From Xanthobacteraceae bacterium (lineage in GTDB: Bacteria > Pseudomonadota > Alphaproteobacteria > Rhizobiales > Xanthobacteraceae): DNA of 6,717 bases. Shown here piece by piece: positions 6,173 through 6,717 of the stretch. The stretch's first letter is position 1. Every line of letters begins with the position of its first letter. The translations under genes were made by a program, and so were the position numbers. The stretch lies in assembly GCA_030036975.1 (NCBI GenBank), contig JASHSE010000561.1, positions 1-6,717 of the forward strand. The letters run 5' to 3'. Below the pieces are notes generated by a model that made no database searches, had not been told where the DNA came from, and saw only the letters and a program-made list of their open reading frames with translations.

Positions 6173-6435
6173 TTCGGTTTCTTCTCCAGTCGGAAATTGT
6201 CGGCCGGCATGGGTGGCTGCTCCGGACGTCCCTCAGGCAGAAATTCAGCACCGTATTCGTCGAGCTTGGCCCACCACGCGTCCAAATCGAATGGCTGGTC
6301 GAGCGGCTCCAGGAGGACGGCGTTGCCGACGCGGCGCACGCGCACTTCCTTGCCGGGGAGGCGAAATTCCTTAGGCAAGCGGACCGCTTGGCTGCGGCCG
6401 TGCTTGAAAATCTTGGCTTTGGGTTGATCGGTCAT
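6038..6435 (-). repeat. Tandem duplication of the antitoxin DNA-binding domain
   Basis: The first 135 bases of the two antitoxin genes (6435-6301 and 6172-6038) align without gaps at an offset of 263 bp. The best block is 6117-6145 against 6380-6408, identical at 28 of 29 bases. Identity falls sharply beyond the LLEPL codons, so the toxin-binding tails have diverged faster or have different origins. Confidence 0.75.
6169..6435 (-). CDS. Second VapB/VagC-type antitoxin, promoter-proximal copy
   Basis: An 88-residue homologue of the adjacent antitoxin, with the same AbrB-type domain (residues 7-45, KHGRSQAVRLPKEF at 11-24) and a longer tail: DAWWAKLDEYG near 52-62, several prolines at 68-77, and a basic KKPK end. 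No PIN gene of its own follows; instead the next gene is another vapB, overlapping by four bases (ATGA). The start at 6435 is supported by GGTGGAG eight bases upstream and by alignment with the other copy. A start at 6483 would add 16 residues read through the promoter candidate. It could act as a second antitoxin for the same VapC, as an autoregulatory DNA-binding protein, or as an orphan from a lost vapBC pair. Confidence 0.85.
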   Translation of the reverse strand: MTDQPKAKIFKHGRSQAVRLPKEFRLPGKEVRVRRVGNAVLLEPLDQPFDLDAWWAKLDEYGAEFLPEGRPEQPPMPADNFRLEKKPK

Positions 6436-6443
6436 CCCGGGTG

Positions 6444-6450
6444 CTCCACC
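6444..6450 (-). promoter_or_regulatory. Ribosome binding site of the promoter-proximal antitoxin
   Basis: GGTGGAG on the minus strand, eight bases before the ATG at 6435. It decides that start over the longer in-frame option at 6483. Confidence 0.65.
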
Positions 6451-6463
6451 GGCACAATGATAG

Positions 6464-6476
6464 ATACCGTTGGTAT
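6464..6476. promoter_or_regulatory. Candidate VapB operator, inverted repeat
   Basis: ATACC and GGTAT are perfect 5-bp arms around a 3-bp centre. The palindrome overlaps the end of the -10 candidate and the expected transcription start. VapB/AbrB antitoxins and their toxin complexes typically repress their own operon by binding palindromes in this position, so autoregulation is the natural reading. Confidence 0.45.
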
Positions 6477-6502
6477 ATATCATCTGGCCCGATGCATCGG
6501 AA
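6474..6502 (-). promoter_or_regulatory. Candidate promoter of the toxin-antitoxin operon
   Basis: On the minus strand TTCCGA (6502-6497) and TATATA (6479-6474) are 17 bp apart, as -35 and -10 elements would be. The -35 is a poor match, but the -10 lies in the only strongly AT-rich spot near the operon. Transcription would begin about 30 bases before the first antitoxin start. Confidence 0.4.
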
Positions 6503-6518
6503 GGCCGGCCATCAGCGA

Positions 6519-6539
6519 CCGGGCGAACCCTTTGCCCGG
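6519..6539. terminator. GC hairpin between two minus-strand genes
   Basis: CCGGGC (6519-6524) pairs perfectly with GCCCGG (6534-6539) around a nine-base loop. It lies about 30 bases beyond the stop of the right-edge minus-strand frame and upstream of the toxin-antitoxin promoter, where a terminator would be expected. No T-run follows on the minus strand, so if it terminates it is not a classical intrinsic terminator. Confidence 0.25.
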
Positions 6540-6567
6540 GTATCGCGGCGTTTCGCGCGCAGATGAA

Positions 6568-6717
6568 CTATTGCAGCGCTGCCGTGTGCGTTCCGTACGT
6601 CACGGTCGAGACGAAGACCACGGCGCTGCCGGAGAAGCGGTCGGCGGTGAGGCCGGGATTCGGTTCGGCGGCGAAGGTCATCATCACCGAGCTTGCCGGT
6701 TTTTCCATCAGGGCGGC
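6568..6717 (-). CDS. C-terminal end of an unidentified protein, 5' end outside the window
   Basis: A minus-strand frame enters from the right edge and runs 49 codons to a TAG at 6570-6568, ending in STVTYGTHTAALQ. Most codons end in C or G, many in C, as in the established genes. The composition is rich in Ala, Val, Thr and Ser. I do not recognise the family from this short tail. The opposite strand is also open from an ATG at 6563 to the window end, but that frame has no ribosome binding site and less natural codon use, so the minus strand is preferred with modest confidence. Confidence 0.45.
   Translation of the reverse strand, partial: AALMEKPASSVMMTFAAEPNPGLTADRFSGSAVVFVSTVTYGTHTAALQ

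Noticed and set aside
6563..6717. A plus-strand frame starting with ATG and open to the right edge
   Set aside because: There is no ribosome binding site before the ATG, its codons are G-ending in an antisense-like way, and the overlapping minus-strand frame has more natural codon use. It cannot be fully excluded because the window ends.

Overview
The window is GC-rich bacterial DNA with strongly G/C-ending codons. Its gene content, its tandem met genes and two dispersed palindromic repeat families suggest an alphaproteobacterium of the Hyphomicrobiales (Bradyrhizobium/Rhodopseudomonas-like). That placement is inference; no rRNA or marker gene is present to fix it.

Layout, left to right. Bases 1-309 hold no intact gene: there is a possible decayed reading frame (2-205), a short hairpin (198-214) and an imperfect 15-bp tandem repeat (237-266). 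A fatty-acid-transport-protein-type (very) long-chain acyl-CoA synthetase runs on the minus strand (310-2130). A 237-bp divergent intergenic region (2131-2367) carries a strong hairpin at 2203-2236. It leads to a two-gene plus-strand methionine operon: a MetY-type O-acylhomoserine sulfhydrylase (2368-3675) and, 22 bp later with a strong ribosome binding site, a MetA-family homoserine O-acyltransferase (3698-4735). Together these would activate homoserine and sulfhydrylate it to homocysteine. The gap at 4736-4947 contains two different dispersed repeats side by side. A small single-domain cupin protein follows (4948-5445).

The right part is a minus-strand type II toxin-antitoxin cassette. A promoter and operator candidate (6464-6502) reads into two tandem, closely related AbrB-fold VapB antitoxin genes (6169-6435 and 5924-6172) and then one PIN-domain VapC toxin (5520-5924). 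The genes are joined by ATGA and TAATG overlaps. The last 150 bases are probably the C-terminal end of another minus-strand gene that continues beyond the window.

Most of the content is recognisable. The points most worth a second look are the MetA homologue, which has arginine at the position reported to set acyl-donor specificity, and the antitoxin-antitoxin-toxin arrangement. I see no convincing sign of a wholly new system.
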